From Nitrospirota bacterium (GTDB lineage: Bacteria > Nitrospirota > Nitrospiria > JACQBZ01), in the NCBI GenBank assembly GCA_016198945.1, contig JACQHO010000132.1, forward strand, positions 1 to 7,113: DNA of 7,113 nucleotides, written 5' to 3'. The translations under genes were made by a program, and so were the position numbers. The notes beneath the pieces were generated by a model. The model was not told the origin of the DNA. It saw nothing but the letters and a program-made list of their open reading frames with translations, and made no database searches. Below, in pieces: positions 4,431 to 7,113 of this stretch; position 1 is the stretch's first letter, and every line of letters begins with the position of its first letter.

Positions 4431-5849
4431 ATGTCAAAGACGAAAAAAACAGTTTCTCTCCTATCCGCCGTTGTTTTTCTATTGACGGCCTGTGCGACGT
4501 CCTCCCCTCGGCCGACTCCATCCGCTCCCGCATCGGAATCCGAACGACGGCCGCCGGACCGGGGCAAGGAACTTGGAAAAGAGTTTTTAGTGGAAGCCCG
4601 AAAACAGTATCGATTCGTCAAAGATCAGACGGTGGTGGAGGCCGTCCGTACCGTGGGCCGTCGCCTGGTGACGGCGGCCGGCGGGAATCCGGACGCGTTT
4701 CATTTCTTCGTGGTGAACGAAATTCAACCGAATGCGTTTGCCATTCCGGGGGGATATATTTTCATATTTGACGGGCTGCTGGCCAAGTTGCGTTCCGAGG
4801 AGGAACTGGCGGGCGTTCTGGCGCATGAGATCGGTCACGTGACCCACAACCATTTTTTTAAAGAGGACCCGAAAATCACGGCGATGAGTCTGGCCACCAT
4901 CGCGGCGATCCTTTTGTCGAGGGGGAGCGGAGCCGCCGCCAGCATCGCCATGGCGACCACGATCTCGGCCCAGCTCCAATTCAGCCGCGAAAATGAAGAA
5001 GAAGCGGACGCATCGGCCGTTCAGTATCTCCAACGGGCCGGGTATGATCCCGCGGGGCTTCTGAATTTTTTTAAGACGCTGTTGACCTATGAAAATATCA
5101 ATCGCGTTGAGATTCCGGCCTACCTTTCGACTCACCCGGCTCTGGAGGATCGAGTTCATCTTGTGGAGCTTCGCCTATCCCGTTCGGAGACCATCGTCCC
5201 GTCCTCCCTTCGCAAGGGTGTGGACTGGGAACGTGTGCAGACCGTCATCCGGGCCAGAACCCAGGCATGGGAGGAGGCCGCTCAATTGTTTCCGGAACGG
5301 CAACGGGGGACCGTTCGGGATGAACGATATCATTATCTGGCCGGATTGGCTTATCTAACCACGGATCGCGTGGCCCAGGCCATGGGCGAGTATCGGGAGG
5401 CCCTGACGTTATCTCCTGATAATCCGGTTTACCATGCGGATCTGGCGATGGCTTATTTGAAAAGCCAGGATGTGGACAGGGCCAGAGCCGAGGCCAACGA
5501 GAGCCTGAAGCGATCGGTGGCGGGCGAGGAACTGCCGTCCGCGCATCTCGTTCTCGGAATGTTGGAGGAGCATGCCGGCCGATTGGATGAGGCCCTTCTC
5601 GAATACAAAGAGGTTATCCGGAGGGATCCGGAACATGCCTTCGCCCACTATCATGCCGGACAGGTTTATTTCAAGACCGGGAAGACGCTGGAAGGCGCCT
5701 ATCATACGGGACGTTATCTTCGGCTCAATATGGAGCCGGAAGCGGCGCTCCGCGAATTCAAGCGGGCCAAGGAGCTTGCTTCCAACAACAACGAACTTGC
5801 ACAAACAATCCAGGAACAGATTGATCAAATCATTGCGGATGGGATCTAA
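4431..5849 (+). CDS. BepA-like M48 metalloprotease lipoprotein with TPR repeats
   Basis: A 472-residue zinc metalloprotease resembling E. coli BepA (YfgC), a periplasmic protease and chaperone that handles stalled outer-membrane proteins such as LptD at the BAM complex. Seen: a basic n-region (KTKK), a hydrophobic stretch and the lipobox LTAC (18-21), so it should be a lipoprotein anchored at C21. The M48 domain spans about 45-255, with HEIGH at 132-136 (zinc ligands H132 and H136, catalytic E133) and E189-x-x-A-D as the third ligand. STHP with H235 matches the BepA histidine switch. TPR-type helices fill about 297-450. BepA itself is not a lipoprotein, so this is a lipoprotein variant. The start is fixed by the signal peptide, although no good ribosome-binding site precedes it. 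It lies 78 bp after the zinc-ribbon gene; that gap holds nothing recognisable. Confidence 0.94.
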   Translation: MSKTKKTVSLLSAVVFLLTACATSSPRPTPSAPASESERRPPDRGKELGKEFLVEARKQYRFVKDQTVVEAVRTVGRRLVTAAGGNPDAFHFFVVNEIQPNAFAIPGGYIFIFDGLLAKLRSEEELAGVLAHEIGHVTHNHFFKEDPKITAMSLATIAAILLSRGSGAAASIAMATTISAQLQFSRENEEEADASAVQYLQRAGYDPAGLLNFFKTLLTYENINRVEIPAYLSTHPALEDRVHLVELRLSRSETIVPSSLRKGVDWERVQTVIRARTQAWEEAAQLFPERQRGTVRDERYHYLAGLAYLTTDRVAQAMGEYREALTLSPDNPVYHADLAMAYLKSQDVDRARAEANESLKRSVAGEELPSAHLVLGMLEEHAGRLDEALLEYKEVIRRDPEHAFAHYHAGQVYFKTGKTLEGAYHTGRYLRLNMEPEAALREFKRAKELASNNNELAQTIQEQIDQIIADGI

Positions 5850-5869
5850 GACGCAACCGTTCCTTATAC

Positions 5870-5898
5870 TTGACACAACTGACCGTGGCAATTAAAGT
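5870..5898 (+). promoter_or_regulatory. Candidate promoter of tRNA-Leu
   Basis: A perfect TTGACA (5870-5875) is followed after 17 nt by TAAAGT (5893-5898, 4 of 6 matches). Transcription would start near 5905, placing the 30-bp palindrome in the 5' leader of the tRNA precursor. A second AT-rich box, TAAAAT (5945-5950), has no -35 partner. Confidence 0.55.
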
Positions 5899-5911
5899 AA
5901 CCGTATGTTTT

Positions 5912-5941
5912 AGTAGGGGCGTACGGCCGTACGCCCCTACT
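5912..5941. repeat. Perfect 30-bp palindrome (REP-like)
   Basis: Each half is AGTAGGGGCGTACGG or its exact reverse complement, joined without a spacer. The GTAGGGGC...GCCCCTAC form is like the GC-rich REP-type palindromes scattered between genes in many bacteria. In RNA it would form a strong hairpin, followed by TGTTT, so it may also end transcription of the M48 cluster. It sits 15 bp upstream of tRNA-Leu. Confidence 0.9.
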
Positions 5942-5956
5942 GTTTAAAATGAAAAT

Positions 5957-6041
5957 GCCGGGGTGGTGGAATGGTAGACACAAGGGACTTAAAATCCCTC
6001 GCGCAGAAACGCGCGTGACGGTTCGAGTCCGTCCTCCGGCA
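5957..6041 (+). tRNA. tRNA-Leu (anticodon UAA)
   Basis: An 85-nt class II tRNA. The acceptor arms GCCGGGG (5957-5963) and CTCCGGC (6034-6040) pair with one G-U, and A6041 is the discriminator. The anticodon stem AGGGA/TCCCT encloses CTTAAAA, placing anticodon TAA at 5990-5992. A long variable arm CGCGC/GCGCG (6000-6004/6011-6015) is typical of Leu. The T arm GACGG/CCGTC encloses TTCGAGT. CCA is not encoded. It reads UUA codons. Confidence 0.97.
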
Positions 6042-6047
6042 TATCCC

Positions 6048-6155
6048 ATGGCTGAACGATGTTTTATCCAGGCATGCATCCGATTCTGCAAGAATGAAAA
6101 CGAGGGTATTTGCTTGAGTTATCGAGTTCTTGCCTTGACAAGACCTGTCCGATAA
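6048..6155 (+). CDS. Candidate cysteine-rich micro-ORF (35 aa), doubtful
   Basis: The gap between tRNA-Leu and the phosphohydrolase gene holds a 35-codon frame with cysteines at residues 5, 10, 14 and 22, in the context CIRFCKNENEGIC. This loosely recalls small proteins of the DUF1540 kind, with cysteines around a N-x(n)-G-x-C turn. Against coding: it has no ribbon-type CxxC pair, begins six bases after the tRNA, has no visible ribosome-binding site, and its end overlaps a candidate promoter. I report it only because it is the sole content of this 187-nt gap besides that promoter. Confidence 0.2.
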   Translation: MAERCFIQACIRFCKNENEGICLSYRVLALTRPVR

Positions 6156-6163
6156 GATACATT
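6135..6163 (+). promoter_or_regulatory. Candidate promoter of the COG3379-type phosphohydrolase gene
   Basis: A perfect TTGACA (6135-6140) and TACATT (6158-6163, 4 of 6 matches) are 17 nt apart. A start near 6170 would give a leader of about 59 nt. The leader contains a short hairpin GGAAG/CTTCC (6201-6205/6214-6218) just before the gene. Confidence 0.5.
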
Positions 6164-6228
6164 CAGAAATACACTAGTAGACAAAAATATTATCAAGGTT
6201 GGAAGGTGCGGGGCTTCCGAGTCGAAAG

Positions 6229-7113
6229 ATGGGTTGGTTTTCAAAGAAAAAGCGCAAGGTTTTGGTCCTTGGACTGGATTGTGCCACGCCAGAACTGGTT
6301 TTTGATCGCTGGCTGAAGGATCTTCCCAACATCAAGAGTCTCGTTGATCGCAGCGTTTACGGCGAAATGAAAAGCTGCGACCCGCCGATCACCGTTCCGG
6401 CCTGGGCCTCAATGATGTCCAGCAAGAATCCGGGCCGTCTGGGTATTTACGGTTTCCGGAACCGCGCCGATTACTCTTACGACAAATTGACGATGGCCAA
6501 CTCCACCTCGGTCAAAGAAGACAGGGTCTGGGATATTCTCTCCCGCGCCGGAAAACAGGTGGCCTTGATCGGGGTTCCCCAGACCTATCCCCCCAAGCCC
6601 GTCAACGGCCATATGGTCACCTGCTTTCTCACCCCCGATATCCAAAGCCACTTCACCCATCCGGCCGAGTTTCGGAACGAAGTCCAAAAAGTGGTGGGCG
6701 AGTATATCCTCGACGTTAAAGATTTTCGGACAGAAAATAAAGAGGCAATCCTCCGTCAGATCTATGAGATGACCGAGAAGCGTTTCAAACTGGCCCGGCA
6801 TATGCTCAAAAACAAACCGTGGGATTATTTCATGATGGTCGAGATGGGTGTGGACCGGATTCATCACGGCTTCTGGAAATACATGGATACGACCCATCGG
6901 AAATACGAGGCCGGCAATCCGTTCGAGAACGCCATCTATGACTATTACCGGTATATCGACCGTGAAATCGGCGAGATTCTTTCCCTGGTTGATTCCGATA
7001 CGGTGGTTTTCCTGGTCTCGGATCACGGGGCGAAGAAGATGGAGGGCGGGATCTGCATCAACGAATGGTTTCGACGGGAAGGCTATCTGAAACTGGCGCA
7101 GGATCCCGCGGGC
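6229..7113 (+). CDS. Alkaline phosphatase superfamily phosphohydrolase/phosphomutase (COG3379-like), N-terminal part
   Basis: The frame stays open to the right edge, giving 295 residues of a protein that in this family is usually about 450-550 long. Members are metal-dependent hydrolases of the alkaline phosphatase/nucleotide pyrophosphatase superfamily; the substrate is generally unknown. Seen: VLVLGLDCA with metal ligand D17; PPITVPAWASM (52-62) with the nucleophile T55; NPGRLGIYGF (67-76), a family hallmark; EMGVDRIHHGFW (205-216) with ligands D209 and H213; and VSDHGA (263-268) with D265 and H266. The final metal-binding histidine would lie beyond the window. There is no signal peptide; the N-terminus is basic (SKKKRK), so the protein is probably cytoplasmic. 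The ATG at 6229 has only a weak AAAG upstream, but no earlier in-frame start exists nearby. Confidence 0.93.
   Translation, partial: MGWFSKKKRKVLVLGLDCATPELVFDRWLKDLPNIKSLVDRSVYGEMKSCDPPITVPAWASMMSSKNPGRLGIYGFRNRADYSYDKLTMANSTSVKEDRVWDILSRAGKQVALIGVPQTYPPKPVNGHMVTCFLTPDIQSHFTHPAEFRNEVQKVVGEYILDVKDFRTENKEAILRQIYEMTEKRFKLARHMLKNKPWDYFMMVEMGVDRIHHGFWKYMDTTHRKYEAGNPFENAIYDYYRYIDREIGEILSLVDSDTVVFLVSDHGAKKMEGGICINEWFRREGYLKLAQDPAG

Noticed and set aside
4587..5159. 190-codon open frame on the minus strand inside the M48 gene
   Set aside because: It overlaps the HEIGH zinc domain in antisense and has no recognisable motif or ribosome-binding site.
5945..5950. TAAAAT as a -10 box just ahead of tRNA-Leu
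   Set aside because: The matching -35 position falls in the palindrome (TACGGC) with poor fit; the TTGACA/TAAAGT pair at 5870-5898 is better.
5949..6155. 68-codon plus-strand frame running through tRNA-Leu
   Set aside because: Its first half is the tRNA itself; only the part after 6048 could be considered, and that only weakly.
6409..7026. 205-codon open frame on the minus strand inside the phosphohydrolase gene
   Set aside because: The plus-strand frame carries all catalytic motifs of a known superfamily; the antisense translation shows no domain and is a GC-rich shadow.

Overview
The window is a compact stretch of about 55% G+C (estimated by eye) from a bacterial chromosome. It carries eleven supportable genes on both strands: nine protein genes (two cut by the window edges) and two tRNAs. 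A BepA-type M48 lipoprotein protease points to a Gram-negative envelope. Neither tRNA encodes its 3' CCA, so a CCA-adding enzyme is required. The mix of CstA, a TIGR04282 transferase, a COG3379 phosphohydrolase and a PilZ protein would fit an environmental lineage such as Nitrospirota, NC10 or a deltaproteobacterial group. That placement is only inference. No transposase, integrase, phage gene or CRISPR array is visible.

Layout. 1-825 (-): N-terminal 275 residues of the carbon-starvation peptide/pyruvate transporter CstA, behind a strong sigma70-like promoter (855-883). 938-1633 (+): a TIGR04282/DUF2064 nucleotidyltransferase-fold protein, divergent from cstA. 1687-1759 (+): tRNA-Cys(GCA), followed by a dense AT-rich inverted-repeat cluster (1760-1858). 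1864-2268 (-): a tandem ACT-domain protein. 2422-2685 (-): an 87-residue two-helix membrane protein. 2739-3374 (-): an unrecognised membrane-anchored protein of 211 residues. The last two probably share a transcript from a promoter at 3418-3445; the ACT gene has its own candidate promoter at 2345-2373.

3608-5849 (+) is an operon-like run: a PilZ-domain protein, two tiny four-cysteine zinc-ribbon-like proteins (the second overlapping the first by ATGA), and a BepA-like M48 metalloprotease lipoprotein with C-terminal TPR repeats. This run is the least ordinary part of the window: two adjacent small putative metal-binding proteins sit between a c-di-GMP-type receptor domain and an outer-membrane quality-control protease. 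A perfect 30-bp palindrome (5912-5941) then lies between a candidate promoter and tRNA-Leu(UAA) (5957-6041). From 6229 to the end runs a cytosolic alkaline-phosphatase-superfamily phosphohydrolase (COG3379 type), cut at residue 295.

No clear new multi-gene system is demonstrated. The best leads are the PilZ/zinc-ribbon/M48 cluster, the palindrome next to tRNA-Leu, and the repeat cluster behind tRNA-Cys. All promoter calls are sequence matches only.
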